Positions 53,595 through 63,195 of a DNA stretch of 64,000 nucleotides are shown in pieces. The DNA comes from Asticcacaulis sp. EMRT-3 (GTDB lineage Bacteria; Pseudomonadota; Alphaproteobacteria; Caulobacterales; Caulobacteraceae), in assembly GCF_030027245.1 (NCBI RefSeq), contig NZ_JASERT010000001.1, positions 641,001-705,000 on the forward strand, read 5' to 3'. The notes below the pieces were generated by a model that saw nothing but the letters and a program-made list of their open reading frames with translations, ran no database searches and was not told where the DNA came from. The position numbers were made by a program, and so were the translations under genes. Position 1 is the stretch's first letter, and every line of letters starts with the position of its first letter.

Positions 53595-54053
53595 ATGCTG
53601 CCGTACAGCGAAGCGCAGATCATAGCCGCCAATGTCAATCCGGCCACCGGACTGGCGACCGACTATCTGAACCTTTTCAACGAAGCTATCATGCTGTTCG
53701 AAATGGGCCTCGACATGCCGGACATGGCCGAGGAACTGGCCGACTGGCACCGGCGCGGTTATATCGAGCATTTTGAATATTCCGGTTTTGAGCTGAAGGA
53801 TGTGGTGATCGCCGCCTATCTGTACGCCCCGCACGAGATTCGGAGCGCGTTTGACGATACCGTGGAGCGCGCGCTCGGCGTTTTCGATTCCTCGATCAAC
53901 ATCCTGCTCAGTTCCAACATCGAAGACGCGGCGGCGCGTGCCGATCTTGATGCGCGGCTGGACGAGATGAAGGCGATGGTGGTCGAGATGGATTCGCATA
54001 TCCACGGTCGCGCTGAGGCCGACCGCCAAAGCGAGGTTGACGCGCTGTTCTAA
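53595..54053 (+). CDS. Uncharacterised acidic helical protein between recO and parC
   Basis: 152 residues and strongly acidic. No signal peptide or membrane helix. Sequences such as TDYLNLFNEAIMLFEMGLDMPDMAEELADW and RADLDARLDEMKAMVVEMDSHIHGRAEAD suggest amphipathic helices and a C-terminal coiled-coil-like segment. ATG 53595 is chosen because the upstream part of the frame (from 53550) has no homologous character. It has normal codon use, lies 73 bases after recO and 49 before parC in the same direction. I recognise no domain. Confidence 0.75.
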   Translation: MLPYSEAQIIAANVNPATGLATDYLNLFNEAIMLFEMGLDMPDMAEELADWHRRGYIEHFEYSGFELKDVVIAAYLYAPHEIRSAFDDTVERALGVFDSSINILLSSNIEDAAARADLDARLDEMKAMVVEMDSHIHGRAEADRQSEVDALF

Positions 54054-54102
54054 GCTTGCCTCCGGGCTTGTTTTCCGGGGCTTCCCGCTCTAGCCTGCGC
54101 GC

Positions 54103-56334
54103 ATGAGCGACATAATGATTCCTGACGACGCGGGCGGGCGCATCCTTGATGAGCCGATGGGCGATGCCCTGTCGCGCCGCTACCTGGCCTATGCCCTGTC
54201 CACCATCATGCACCGCGCCCTGCCGGACGTGCGCGACGGCATGAAACCCGTCCACCGCCGCGTCATGTACGCCATGAGCAATATGCGGCTCAGCCCCGAA
54301 GCGGCGGCGCGCAAATGCGCCAAGGTGGTGGGCGAGGTGATGGGTAATTTCCACCCGCACGGCGACCAGTCGATCTACGACGCTCTGGTGCGCATGGCGC
54401 AGGATTTCGCGCAGCGTTATCCGCTGGTCGATGGTCAGGGCAATTTCGGCAATATCGACGGCGATAATGCCGCCGCCATGCGTTACACTGAATGTAAGCT
54501 GACCGTGGCCGCTACGCTTTTGCTCGACGGTATCAACGAGGACGCGGTCGATTTTCGCGCCACCTATGATGAGCAGGATGAAGAACCGGTCGTGCTGCCC
54601 GCGGCCTTCCCGAACCTGCTGGCCAATGGCGCTATGGGGATTGCGGTCGGCATGGCCACCTCGATCCCGCCGCACAATGCCGCCGAACTGATCGACGCCT
54701 GCCGCAAGTTGCTGGCCAAGCCCGATACCGCCATCGAAGAGCTGATGGAGATTATTCCGGGGCCCGATTTCCCAACCGGCGGCATCTGCGTTGAATCGAA
54801 GGCCTCTTTGCTGGAATCCTACCGCACCGGACGCGGCTCGATCCGCACCCGCGCCCGCTATGAGGTTGAGGATCTGGGGCGCGGCGCCTGGCGCATCGTG
54901 GTGCGCGAAATTCCCTATCAGGTGCAGAAATCACGCCTGATCGAGCAACTGGCCGATCTGATTGAGGCCAAGAAGGCCCCGCTGCTCGGCGATGTGCGCG
55001 ACGAATCGGACGAACAGGTGCGTCTGGTGCTGGAGCCCAAGACGCGCAATATCGAACCCGAAGTGCTGATGGAAAGCCTGTTCAAGATCTCCGATTTAGA
55101 GACGCGCTTCAGCGTCAATATCAATGTGCTCGACGCCACCAGCACGCCGCGCGTCATGAGCCTGCGTGATTGCCTGACGGCCTTCCTCGATCACCGCCGC
55201 GAGGTTTTGCGGCGCATGTCGCAATGGCGGCTGGAGCGCATCGAAAAGCGCCTGCATCTGCTCGATGGCCTGATGATCGCCTTCCTCAATCTCGACGAGG
55301 TGATCCGCATCATCCGCGAGGACGAGACGCCTAAGCCCACCTTGATGGCGCGTTTCAGCCTGACCGAGGTGCAGGCCGACTATATCCTCGATACCCGCCT
55401 GCGCCAGTTGGCGCGGCTTGAGGAAATGACCATCCAGAATGAGCATAAAAAGCTCAGCGAGGAACGCGATGGTCTGATCGCCCTGCTCGGTTCGGAAAAG
55501 CTGCAATGGAAGCGTATCGACCAGCAACTGGTCGAGGTGCGCAAAAAACTGGTGTCGGGGCGTCGCACCACCTTTGCCGATGCGCCCACCGGTATCGAGG
55601 TGGCGGCCATCGAAAGCTATCTGCCGAAGGAGCCGATCACCGTCATCCTGTCGAAGCGCGGCTGGATCCGCGCCGCCAAGGGCAAGGTGGAAGACCCATC
55701 GGAACTGAAGTTCAAGGAAGGCGATGAACTGGGCTTCCTGGTGCCAGGTTATACCACCGACAAGCTGCTCATCCTGACTTCGGATGGCCGTTTCCTGACG
55801 CTTACCTGCGATAAGCTGCCTTCCGGGCGCGGGCATGGCGAACCTTTGCGCCTGATGCTCGACATCGAGGAATCGGCGCAGATCGTTACGGTCTTCATGC
55901 TCACGCCGGGCCAGAAGCGGCTGATGGTATCGAAAAACGGCTATGGTTTCGTCATGAACGAGGACGATGCCGTGGCCAATAAGCGCGCTGGCAAGCAGGT
56001 GCTGAATGTCGAGGGCACTGAAGCCTTTGCCGCCCTGCCGGTGACGGGCGATCATGTCGTGGTGCTGGGCGAAAACAACAAGGTGCTGGTGTATCCGGTG
56101 ACGGAACTGCCCGACATGGCGCGCGGCAAGGGCGTCAAGCTTCAGGCCTATAAGGACGGTGGCGTGAAAGACATTGCCGTGTTCAGCATGGCGCCCAGAT
56201 CCGGAGAGACGGGTGCGGTCTGGTATGATGGGGCGGGCCGGTCGCGCGACTTCAAGGATGTTAAGGACTATATCGGCCGCCGCGCTTCGGCTGGCCGTAT
56301 CGCACCGCGGGGATTGCGCAAACTCAGGTTGTAA
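54103..56334 (+). CDS. parC: DNA topoisomerase IV subunit A
   Basis: Decatenates replicated chromosomes with ParE. 743 residues, shorter than GyrA and without a GyrA box. The active-site tyrosine is Tyr128 in [10 protein letters not shown]. The domain order is breakage-rejoining domain (about 1-480) followed by a short C-terminal beta-propeller. The quinolone region reads [15 protein letters not shown]: Gln89 stands at the E. coli Ser80 position and Asp93 at Glu84. [20 protein letters not shown] sequence ([16 protein letters not shown]) is typical of alphaproteobacterial ParC. No parE in the window. Confidence 0.96.
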   Translation: MSDIMIPDDAGGRILDEPMGDALSRRYLAYALSTIMHRALPDVRDGMKPVHRRVMYAMSNMRLSPEAAARKCAKVVGEVMGNFHPHGDQSIYDALVRMAQDFAQRYPLVDGQGNFGNIDGDNAAAMRYTECKLTVAATLLLDGINEDAVDFRATYDEQDEEPVVLPAAFPNLLANGAMGIAVGMATSIPPHNAAELIDACRKLLAKPDTAIEELMEIIPGPDFPTGGICVESKASLLESYRTGRGSIRTRARYEVEDLGRGAWRIVVREIPYQVQKSRLIEQLADLIEAKKAPLLGDVRDESDEQVRLVLEPKTRNIEPEVLMESLFKISDLETRFSVNINVLDATSTPRVMSLRDCLTAFLDHRREVLRRMSQWRLERIEKRLHLLDGLMIAFLNLDEVIRIIREDETPKPTLMARFSLTEVQADYILDTRLRQLARLEEMTIQNEHKKLSEERDGLIALLGSEKLQWKRIDQQLVEVRKKLVSGRRTTFADAPTGIEVAAIESYLPKEPITVILSKRGWIRAAKGKVEDPSELKFKEGDELGFLVPGYTTDKLLILTSDGRFLTLTCDKLPSGRGHGEPLRLMLDIEESAQIVTVFMLTPGQKRLMVSKNGYGFVMNEDDAVANKRAGKQVLNVEGTEAFAALPVTGDHVVVLGENNKVLVYPVTELPDMARGKGVKLQAYKDGGVKDIAVFSMAPRSGETGAVWYDGAGRSRDFKDVKDYIGRRASAGRIAPRGLRKLRL

Positions 56335-56409
56335 TATGGGGTGGCTTGACATTTCCGTATCGTCATATATCGATACGGAAAGGCCGATAATGGCCAGGGG
56401 GGGAATTTC

Positions 56410-56844
56410 ATGTATAAAATGAGGTCTATGGGCCAATTGAAAGCCGTGTGTCTCGGCATGGCGGCTGTGTCCGTGTCTGCACTCGGCGGCTGCGCCACCA
56501 TGACGCGGGGCACGCATCAGGACTGGACGGTTACATCCGATCCCCTGGGCGCGATGGTGCAGACCAATAATGGTTTTGCCTGCGACACGACGCCGTGCAC
56601 CTTCAAGGTGCCGCGCAAGCCCGGCTTTGAGGTAACTGTGAGCAAGCCGGGCTACAAGACCGCCAAGTTCAACGTCGTTAGCAGCGTACATGGTGGCGGC
56701 GGCGCGGCCATGGCGGGTAACGTCCTGGTTGGCGGTATTATTGGCGGCATCGTGGACGCTAATAACGGGTCGATGGATGATCTCACGCCCAATCCACTTG
56801 TCGTAAAACTGGAAAAAGAGGGTGGCTCGGATGCGCAGAAATAA
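56410..56844 (+). CDS. PEGA-type lipoprotein
   Basis: 144 residues. A signal peptide ends in a lipobox-like ALGGC near residue 28. The mature part resembles a PEGA surface domain (VTSDPLGAMVQTNNGFACDTTPCTF then VPRKPGFEVTVSKPGYKT). A glycine-zipper segment follows (GGGGAAMAGNVLVGGIIGGIV), which can insert in or line membranes. GGGGGG is six bases before ATG 56410. It lies 75 bases after parC and its last 14 bases overlap the start of the disrupted gene at 56831, so the two were once co-translated. Confidence 0.8.
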   Translation: MYKMRSMGQLKAVCLGMAAVSVSALGGCATMTRGTHQDWTVTSDPLGAMVQTNNGFACDTTPCTFKVPRKPGFEVTVSKPGYKTAKFNVVSSVHGGGGAAMAGNVLVGGIIGGIVDANNGSMDDLTPNPLVVKLEKEGGSDAQK

Positions 56845-57398
56845 TCTGGTTTCAGCCGCGCTTGTCCTGGGATTTCTTGCGGTATCGCCCTATGCGCAGG
56901 CTCAGGACGCTACAGACTCCGCAAGCAGCAGCGCATTGAGCCAGAATGCCTCAGGTCAGAACGCTTCGACGGCTGCGGCAACCCCGGAAATTATCGGCAA
57001 GGGTGTGCTGGTCATGGACAGCGCCTTGCTTAATACGCGCCTGAAGCAGCATCCGGCGTCCTATACCGGCGCGCTGACAACGGTGACAGTACCGATCGGA
57101 TCCAAACTGCGTGATAATGGCCTTGCGGCGCTCAAGGCCAGTTTCACCGGCGGGGTGTCGCAGGCGGCGGCTCCTGAAGCCGGGGCCTATAATATCACAT
57201 TGCGACTTGATGGTTTCAGCTACAAGTATGATTCTCTGAGCAGTTTTGGCATGGCCGTTACACCGCGAGTGACAATCACCGTCACGGCGGACGTGACGGG
57301 TCCGTCTGGCATTGTCATTCTTCATAAGGCTTATAACCGTACCGATCTGACGGCTGGCCACTATGTTCTCAGTCTCAAACCATCCGAAAAGGTTTTGG

Positions 57399-57515
57399 CT
57401 AGAGCAACGAGCGTTTAATTTGACTTACAAATTGAATGCGAGATGCGGAAAAATGTAAAATGTAGAGTGGGTTGCATTCCTTTGACCGATTCAATCAGAA
57501 TGCAGACCGCTCTAG
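57399..57515 (+). repeat. CTAG-bounded 113-bp element, copy 3 (inside a gene)
   Basis: First of two tandem copies, bounded by CTAG at 57399 and 57512. About four substitutions from copy 1 by eye (in the AAACGTAAAAT stretch, the GAGCGGG arm and the final arm). It begins exactly at a GCT-AG codon boundary of the interrupted gene. Confidence 0.9.
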
Positions 57516-57628
57516 AGCAACGAGCGTTTAATTTGACTTACAAATTGAATGCGAGATGCGGAAAAACGTAAAATATAGAGCGGGTTGCATTCCTTTGACC
57601 GATTCAATCAGAATGCAAACCGCTCTAG
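57512..57628 (+). repeat. CTAG-bounded 113-bp element, copy 4 (tandem, inside a gene)
   Basis: Second tandem copy, sharing CTAG 57512-57515 with copy 3, same orientation. By eye identical over 113 bases to copy 1 at 32308, 25 kb away, which implies a recent insertion or conversion. Confidence 0.9.
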
Positions 57629-57830
57629 TCTGGACAAGGCTCTGGACGAAATTTTCACTGACATGGCGACAGATATTGCCGCTGTAGCAAAAACACCCGC
57701 CGCTGCGCCAGCAAGTGACGCCAACTCGTCCTCTTCCAGTGCAGGTGATGAAAGCAGCACGGGCGGCGAAACGGCACCATCGGACGACTCATCTTCCTCG
57801 TCTTCTGCTACGTCTTCACCGCAATCCTGA

Positions 57831-58568
57831 TCAGCCGACGTCTGAATCCGACCTCGGCAGGGTTTGCCAGCCGAGGTCGGTCAGGGCTTCCAGCGGGCGG
57901 TAGCGCGCCTTGTAATCCATCTTGGGTGAGCCCTTCACCCAGTAGCCGAGATAGACATAATCATAACCGGCGCGCGTCGCCTGATCGATATGATCGAGGA
58001 TGATATAGCGACCGAGGCTGCGCGGCAAAAGGTCGGGATCGTAAAAGCTGTACACCAGCGACAGACCGTCATTGAGCGCATCGACGAGCACGCAGGCCAC
58101 CAGCCGGTCGTCCAGCCGGTATTCGATCAGATGGGTGCGCACCAGCGTTTCCTCGACCATAGCCACCAGATCGGGCCAGCTCATATCCATCATGCCGCCA
58201 TCGGGATGGCGGGCGCGCAGATACTTTTGCAGCAGGTCGAACTGCTCACGGCTGGCCTCGGCCTCGACGAAGCTCTTGATCAGGTCGGCATTGGCGCGCA
58301 CCACGCGCCGGTCAGATTTCGACATCCGGTACTGATGAACCGGTATGCGCACGCTTTGGCAGGCGCGGCACGACTGGCAGGCCGGACGATAGGCGATGTT
58401 TTGCGAACGGCGAAAACCGATGGCGGAGAGCTGGTCGTTGAGCCCGATGGCCTCCAGCGGCGGCAGGTGAACAAACACCTTGCGCTCTTCCTGTCCGGGC
58501 AGGTAGGGGCACGGGCCGGGCACGGTCAGATAATATCTGAGCTTTCGTCCTGGAAAGTGCTCGCTCAT
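57831..58568 (-). CDS. bpt: Aspartate/glutamate leucyltransferase (bacterial ATE family)
   Basis: Attaches leucine from leucyl-tRNA to proteins starting with Asp or Glu, marking them for ClpS/ClpAP degradation (N-end rule). The 245-residue protein has the cysteine-rich N-terminal motif CPYLPGQEERKVF and YRPACQSCRACQSVRIPV, then the GNAT-like C-terminal domain with SLVYSFYDPDLLPRSLG and YLGYWVKGSPKMDYKARYRP. It ends one base after the disrupted gene on the other strand, so the two are convergent without a gap. Confidence 0.93.
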   Translation of the reverse strand: MSEHFPGRKLRYYLTVPGPCPYLPGQEERKVFVHLPPLEAIGLNDQLSAIGFRRSQNIAYRPACQSCRACQSVRIPVHQYRMSKSDRRVVRANADLIKSFVEAEASREQFDLLQKYLRARHPDGGMMDMSWPDLVAMVEETLVRTHLIEYRLDDRLVACVLVDALNDGLSLVYSFYDPDLLPRSLGRYIILDHIDQATRAGYDYVYLGYWVKGSPKMDYKARYRPLEALTDLGWQTLPRSDSDVG

Positions 58569-58673
58569 AACGCTACGGCTTCCTGACTCTATCCCTCTGG
58601 ATACGGATAGTTGACCCTAATTCTGTCTTCCTCGCAAGGCGCAAATAAACCTTCCCGTATCAGTTTTGAGTTG

Positions 58674-59579
58674 TCAGTTCTGCGGCAGAACCGGTGCTTC
58701 GCGTAACAGCACGATCGAGATGCGGCGATTACCGGCCAGCGAAGGATCGTCAGGATAAAGCGGTTCCTTGGCGGCCTTGCCCGATACCTCGGCGATGCGA
58801 TCCTGATCGACGCCCGCCGCCTGCAAAACGGCGCGTGACGCATCGGCGCGGGCGGCGGAAAGCGCCCAGTCCTTAGGATCCTGATCGGACTGGCCTGCCA
58901 CGGCGGAGGTGTGGCCGGTGATGGTGATGCGATTGGGCAGGCGGTTGATGATCTTGGCCACGGCGCGCAGCAAAAGCTTGGCACGGTCATTGGGCTGGGC
59001 CGAGTTCACATTGAACATCGAACGGCCTTCCTGATCGATTAACTGGATGCGCAGCCCCTCAGGCGTCTGGTCGACGAGGATGTTCTTCGATAGCTCCGCC
59101 AGTTCAGGCATGTCCTGCAAGGCCTGACGCAGCGATTCGGCTGCACTCTGGAACGCCATCTGCTCCTGCTTCTGGGCGTCGGTTTCCTGATCATTATCGG
59201 CGTTCGATCCAGCGCTGCCCTTGCCCTTGGTCTGGCTCGACTGCCCATCGGGGTCTTGTGTGTTGGGCGGCTTGGGGGCCATCTGCTCGATGAAGGACAT
59301 GGTGCCTTCGTTCTTGTCGCCGTCCGTGCCGAGCGCCTGACCGCCCAGAATACCGCCGGAGCCGGAGGTCGATTGCGACACATTGGCCGGGGCGAAATAA
59401 TCGGCGACGCCGCGCTTTTGTTCGGGCGAGGTGGTGTTGATCAGCCACATCAGCAGGAAGAAGGCCATCATGGCGGTGACGAAGTCGGCATAGGCCACCT
59501 TCCACGCGCCGCCGTGGTGGCCGCCGCCGCTGACCTTCTTGACTTTTTTAATAAGGATCGGCGCGTCGCGACTGGCCAT
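58674..59579 (-). CDS. motB: Flagellar motor stator protein MotB
   Basis: Stator subunit that anchors the motor to peptidoglycan and conducts protons with MotA. 301 residues. The basic N-terminus (KKVKKVSGG) precedes one transmembrane helix containing the proton-binding aspartate in AYADFVTAMMAFFLLMWL. A flexible Gly/Ser/Gln-rich linker (about 75-135) leads to an OmpA-like peptidoglycan-binding domain (ITITGHTSAVAG, SAARADASRAVL, NRRISIVLL). It stands without motA, as in Caulobacter. It fits the flagellar locus at 7-14 kb functionally but is not linked to it. Confidence 0.92.
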   Translation of the reverse strand: MASRDAPILIKKVKKVSGGGHHGGAWKVAYADFVTAMMAFFLLMWLINTTSPEQKRGVADYFAPANVSQSTSGSGGILGGQALGTDGDKNEGTMSFIEQMAPKPPNTQDPDGQSSQTKGKGSAGSNADNDQETDAQKQEQMAFQSAAESLRQALQDMPELAELSKNILVDQTPEGLRIQLIDQEGRSMFNVNSAQPNDRAKLLLRAVAKIINRLPNRITITGHTSAVAGQSDQDPKDWALSAARADASRAVLQAAGVDQDRIAEVSGKAAKEPLYPDDPSLAGNRRISIVLLREAPVLPQN

Positions 59580-59750
59580 GAAAACCGCAAACCTCGGAAA
59601 TGTTGCGCAGACCTTAAAGGTTTTAACGTTAATGACGCGTTGAGGATGTCTGTTTTTTGCGCAAAAAAGCGCGCGCAGGGTTTGATTCCGCCGCGCAGAA
59701 TGGCATAGCCATGAGGGTAAGAAGGCGGCGTTTTGTGATTAGGCAGTATT

Positions 59751-60236
59751 ATGGATAAGAAGGCCCTGCGCCATACGCTTGGCAGTTTCGCCACCGGCGT
59801 CTGTGTCATCACCACGCCCGATCCCGATCATCAGGCCGGTCATGTGATCGGCATGACCGCCAATTCCTTCAGTTCGGTGTCGCTGGAGCCGCCTCTGGTG
59901 CAGTGGTGCCTCGATCTGAAGGCGCACCGCTATCAGGTCTATGCCGAGGCACCGCGTTTCGCCATCAATGTGCTGGGCGCGGGCCAGGCCACGTTGTCGC
60001 GCCGCTTTGCCCGCCAAAACGCCCATATTCTGCCCGAAGAGGGATTGGTCAGCCCGCTTCATCCGCTGCGGCTGGAAGGCGTGGCGGCGTTTCTCGATTG
60101 CGAACTGTATGACAGCCGCGTCATGGGCGATCATCTGGTCATCACGGCACGGGTGATGGCCTTCGACGCCGATACGGAGCGGGCAGGGCTGTTGTTTTTC
60201 CGGGGCCGGTATGGCGAAGCGGGGGTGATGCTATGA
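59751..60236 (+). CDS. Flavin reductase-like domain protein
   Basis: 161 residues filled by one flavin reductase-like (FMN-binding split barrel) domain: LRHTLGSFATGVCVITT, GMTANSFSSVSLEPPLVQWCL and FAINVLGAGQATLSRRFA. Such proteins use NAD(P)H to supply reduced flavin to a partner monooxygenase, which is not obvious nearby. ATG 59751 is used. The next gene starts four bases before its end (ATGA overlap), so the two are co-translated and probably share a pathway. Confidence 0.88.
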   Translation: MDKKALRHTLGSFATGVCVITTPDPDHQAGHVIGMTANSFSSVSLEPPLVQWCLDLKAHRYQVYAEAPRFAINVLGAGQATLSRRFARQNAHILPEEGLVSPLHPLRLEGVAAFLDCELYDSRVMGDHLVITARVMAFDADTERAGLLFFRGRYGEAGVML

Positions 60237-61099
60237 AACTGTGTTTTGCCGGACTGGGCGTGATGGGCGATCCGATGGCGGGTCATCTGGTTAAGGCGGG
60301 CCATCAGGTGACCGCCTATAACCGCAGTCCTGCCAAGGCGGTGGACTGGGCGAAACGTAATGGCGCTAAGGCTGCGGATAGCGTTGCGCAAGCGGTTGAT
60401 GGCGTGGACGCTTTGCTGCTGTGTGTCGGGCGTGATGGCGATGTGCGCGATATGGTGACTGAGGCCCTGCCGCATCTGAAGGCGGGCGCTCTGCTGATCG
60501 ACCACACCACCACCTCGGCGAAGCTGGCGCGCGAAATGGCGGCTCTCTGTGCTGAAAAGGGTGTGATTTTCTTCGATGCACCGGTATCGGGCGGGCAGGC
60601 GGGGGCGCAAAACGGGCAGTTATCGGTGATGGTGGGCGGCGCTGCCGATCGCTTTGCCGACATGCAGGCCCTGACCGCGCCCTATACGAAATCGATCACC
60701 TATCTGGGCGAGGCGGGGGCTGGTCAGACGGCCAAGATGTGCAACCAGATCGCTATTGCCGCCGCCGTGCAGGGCGTGGCCGAGGCGATGCACTTCGCCA
60801 GATGTGCCGGACTGGACACCGATCTCGTCTTCAACGCCATTTCGGCGGGGGCAGCGGGTTCGTGGCAGATGTCGAACCGTTGGAAGACGATGAGCGAAGA
60901 TAAATATGACTTCGGCTTTGCGGTCGATTGGATGCGCAAGGATTTGGGGATAGCGCTGGATGAGGCGCGTGAGAACGGCGCGCATCTGGCCGTGGCGGCG
61001 CTGGTTGATCAGTTCTATTCCGAGGTGCAGTCGATGGGCGGTGCGCGCTGGGATACGTCGAGCCTGCACGCGCGGCTGGAGGCCAGGCGAAAGCGCTAG
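60233..61099 (+). CDS. Beta-hydroxyacid dehydrogenase (3-hydroxyisobutyrate dehydrogenase-like)
   Basis: 288 residues. N-terminal NAD(P)-binding Rossmann fold FAGLGVMGDPMAGHLVKAGH, then the family substrate-binding block FFDAPVSGGQAGAQNGQL, and the catalytic lysine in GAGQTAKMCNQI. The acid oxidised or reduced is unknown; GarR, MmsB and GLYR-type enzymes share this layout. Its ATG overlaps the flavin reductase stop. Its own stop codon is the TAG within the CTAG that opens repeat copy 5. Confidence 0.9.
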   Translation: MKLCFAGLGVMGDPMAGHLVKAGHQVTAYNRSPAKAVDWAKRNGAKAADSVAQAVDGVDALLLCVGRDGDVRDMVTEALPHLKAGALLIDHTTTSAKLAREMAALCAEKGVIFFDAPVSGGQAGAQNGQLSVMVGGAADRFADMQALTAPYTKSITYLGEAGAGQTAKMCNQIAIAAAVQGVAEAMHFARCAGLDTDLVFNAISAGAAGSWQMSNRWKTMSEDKYDFGFAVDWMRKDLGIALDEARENGAHLAVAALVDQFYSEVQSMGGARWDTSSLHARLEARRKR

Positions 61100-61212
61100 A
61101 GCGGTCTGCATTCTGATTGAATCGGTCAAAGGAATGCAACCCGCTCTATATTTTACGTTTTTCCGCATCTCGCATTCAATTTGTAAGTCAAATTAAACGC
61201 TCGTTGCTCTAG
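61096..61212 (-). repeat. CTAG-bounded 113-bp element, copy 5 (on a stop codon, reversed)
   Basis: Inverse orientation to copies 1-4, bounded by CTAG at 61096 and 61209. One substitution from copy 1 by eye (in the arm near GCAGACC). The opening TAG on the plus strand is the stop of the dehydrogenase gene. It shows that the element is found at gene ends in both orientations. Confidence 0.92.
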
Positions 61213-61399
61213 GACAGATCGACATTCAGCGTCTTGCTGAAGAAAGCCCCCTTTGTCTCGACGCGCTTTGCTTGCTCGACACCTCCCCATTGCTGCGCAA
61301 AAGGGAGGAGGGATGTGCCGCCTGCCTTCCTCCTCCCTGTAGAGCGAAGCGAAAACGGGAAGGCTTGATGCCGGAGGGGTTTCTCAATGTCGATCCGTC
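61213..61399. other. Intergenic sequence between repeat copy 5 and a convergent gene
   Basis: With the repeat this makes a 300-base gene-free interval. It includes CACCTCCCCATTG and GGGAGGAGG and a CTCCTCCCTGTAGAGCGAAG stretch that look like degenerate copies of a G/A-rich palindromic intergenic repeat. No gene or promoter is apparent. Confidence 0.4.
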
Positions 61400-62107
61400 C
61401 TACAGGGTTGCTGCCGTTATAATCGGCCCGCCATCGCCTTGCTGAACAAGGATAGCCGTGCGGTAATGTGCATCGCTGGCTTTTAGCAAGTGAAAATCCG
61501 CTGTCGTCCCATGCCAGTCGCCGAGGCGTACAAGCTGGCGCACCACATTACGCTGAGGCAGGGTGCGGCCACTGTTTTCACCGCGCCCGATAGCGACATT
61601 TTGCGTGCGCGGATCATAGCGCACCAGCCAGACAATGGCCTGTGGCGCACCGGTCATGGCGGCAATCGTGACATGATCGCCGTTGATCACCACGGACGGG
61701 CCCGGTTTTTGATGCGCGGCGGCGGTGCGGATCAGCGGCTCGACCTGTTGCAGGCTCTGGCCAGTGGTATCGTGCGCGCCATCAATCACCATTTGCGGCG
61801 TATAGACATTGTCGTGATGCAGGCCCTTCGCATAGGCCCATTGGCGGGCCGTATAGGCCGGATCGCCAAAACTGTCCTTCCAGCCGAGATTGTCCCAGTA
61901 GGTGACGGCAAAACTGAGCGCCAGTACGTCCGGCCGGTCAGCCAGCGTGTTCAGCACGGCATGGGCGGGCGGACAGGAGGAGCAGCCCTGACTGGTGAAC
62001 AGCTCGACCACGACCGGACGCGCCGGGGCGGCAAGCGTGGGGGCGCAGGCCGTAAGGGCGGCGAAGATGGCGATCAAAGCGGGCATGAAGGGGGTGGGGC
62101 GTGTCAT
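61400..62107 (-). CDS. DUF1223 family thioredoxin-like periplasmic protein
   Basis: 235 residues. A signal peptide ends near LAAPA. The mature N-terminus has VVVELFTSQGCSSCPPAHAVL, the Cys-Ser-Ser-Cys redox pair diagnostic of DUF1223, followed by LSFAVTYWDNLGWKDSFGDPAYTARQ and YTPQMVIDG, all typical of the family. The fold is thioredoxin-like. Its function is not established; an oxidoreductase role is suggested by the CxxC. It is convergent with the dehydrogenase across repeat copy 5. Confidence 0.88.
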   Translation of the reverse strand: MTRPTPFMPALIAIFAALTACAPTLAAPARPVVVELFTSQGCSSCPPAHAVLNTLADRPDVLALSFAVTYWDNLGWKDSFGDPAYTARQWAYAKGLHHDNVYTPQMVIDGAHDTTGQSLQQVEPLIRTAAAHQKPGPSVVINGDHVTIAAMTGAPQAIVWLVRYDPRTQNVAIGRGENSGRTLPQRNVVRQLVRLGDWHGTTADFHLLKASDAHYRTAILVQQGDGGPIITAATL

Positions 62108-62178
62108 GGATAGCCTTACGCCTGAATGAACGCAAAGGTTACACCCGGTTGCAGCGGGCGAACAGTGCCGCCACCGTG

Positions 62179-63114
62179 TCAGGCCGCATGATCAAACCGT
62201 ATAATCTCAGGCGCCGACAGCAATGCCAGGCCCAGGGTTTCCGCGATCTGTTGATTGAGCGCGTGTTTGAGCGCCTGACGCGCCAGCCAGTCCTTACGCT
62301 TCTTGGCCGGTATATCGGCGGCGGCGCGCGTTTCAGGACGGTGCGCCGCCATCTTGAAATAACCTTCGGGCGTAGTTTGCGCACCGTTTTCAAGCCAGAA
62401 CAAATCGTTATTGGCAACGAAGGCGTGACGGGCATTGCGCAGCGGATGCAGGGCGTCGGGCACGGCCTCCAGCGTGTCGGCACCAAATATATTGGCCAGA
62501 AGTCCGGCAACATACAGACACGCGGCCTTGGGACGCCATCCGTGCAAGGCGCGCGTCGTGGCGATGATGCGTTGCTTGGCGTCTTCGGCAGCAGGGCCTT
62601 GCAGACCGCCGATGCGCAGGACGGGCCGCCCGTCGGCGGTGTGGCCGAGATGGAAGGTCAGCGCCGCCAGCGCCAGATCTTCGTTGTCTGCCTTAAGGAA
62701 AAGCGTGATCTCGCCTTCGGCGCGGTAACGCTCATGCCGATGCAGACTGAAGCTGTAAGCCTGGCCCAGCTTGTCATTCAGGCGGGCCAGAGAAACGATC
62801 TCGCCGCGCATGAGGCTGGCAATCATGTCAGGGCACAGGATGGCGGCCTCATAATCGTAATGCCCGGTGAGCAGGTCGAGCTTTTTGCGCGGCGAGAGTT
62901 TGCGGTTGTAATAGCTGCGGGCAAACTTTGTTCGCACCATTTCGATCGGCGGTTCCTGCCCGGTATAGAGCTGGTGATTGGCTTCGGTATAGGCGATCCA
63001 GCGCGATGACCACGGATACATCTGCCAATATTTCATAACGAAAAAACGCATTTTTCCGAAACCGAAACTCCGGCGAATCCGTTTCGCCGTCGCCACAAAA
63101 CGCATAAAAGACAT
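62179..63114 (-). CDS. VirK/YbjX (DUF535) family protein
   Basis: 311 residues. Features matching DUF535 are KFARSYYNRKLSPRKKLDLLTGHY in the N-terminal half, YRAEGEITLFLKADNEDLALAALTFHLG, VLRIGGLQGPAAEDAKQRI and THALHGWRPKA-like sequence (ATTRALHGWRPKA). Some members have been tied to virulence or to envelope and antimicrobial peptide responses; a molecular function is unknown. It lies 71 bases upstream of the DUF1223 gene on the same strand. No signal peptide is evident. Confidence 0.8.
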   Translation of the reverse strand: MSFMRFVATAKRIRRSFGFGKMRFFVMKYWQMYPWSSRWIAYTEANHQLYTGQEPPIEMVRTKFARSYYNRKLSPRKKLDLLTGHYDYEAAILCPDMIASLMRGEIVSLARLNDKLGQAYSFSLHRHERYRAEGEITLFLKADNEDLALAALTFHLGHTADGRPVLRIGGLQGPAAEDAKQRIIATTRALHGWRPKAACLYVAGLLANIFGADTLEAVPDALHPLRNARHAFVANNDLFWLENGAQTTPEGYFKMAAHRPETRAAADIPAKKRKDWLARQALKHALNQQIAETLGLALLSAPEIIRFDHAA

Positions 63115-63195
63115 GGTTCGCCTGTATGACCTGTAAAATCAGGAGGCAGTCTAAAACACATTGCTGATGTGAAACTGATTGCACCTCTGGATTGT

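Larger units (their letters stand above)
56831..57830 (+). pseudogene. Secreted-protein gene split by two CTAG elements
   Basis: The gene starts at ATG 56831 (signal peptide ending AQA) and now stops inside the first repeat at 57418 after 195 residues, the last four (ATSV) coming from the repeat. Beyond the repeats a frame without its own start resumes at 57629 (SLDKALDEIF) and ends TGA 57830 with a Ser-rich tail. If bases 57403-57628 are removed, leaving one CTAG, codon 190 (GCT) joins AGT-CTG-GAC in frame and the whole reads as one 257-codon protein. Residues 95-190 form a beta-rich region; no family is recognised. The truncated part may still be secreted. Confidence 0.8.

Noticed and set aside
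57585..57628. Apparent TTG start of a Ser-rich 81-residue protein inside repeat copy 4
   Set aside because: The first 14 codons come from the repeat itself. The rest is the displaced 3' end of the gene at 56831, so this is not an independent gene.
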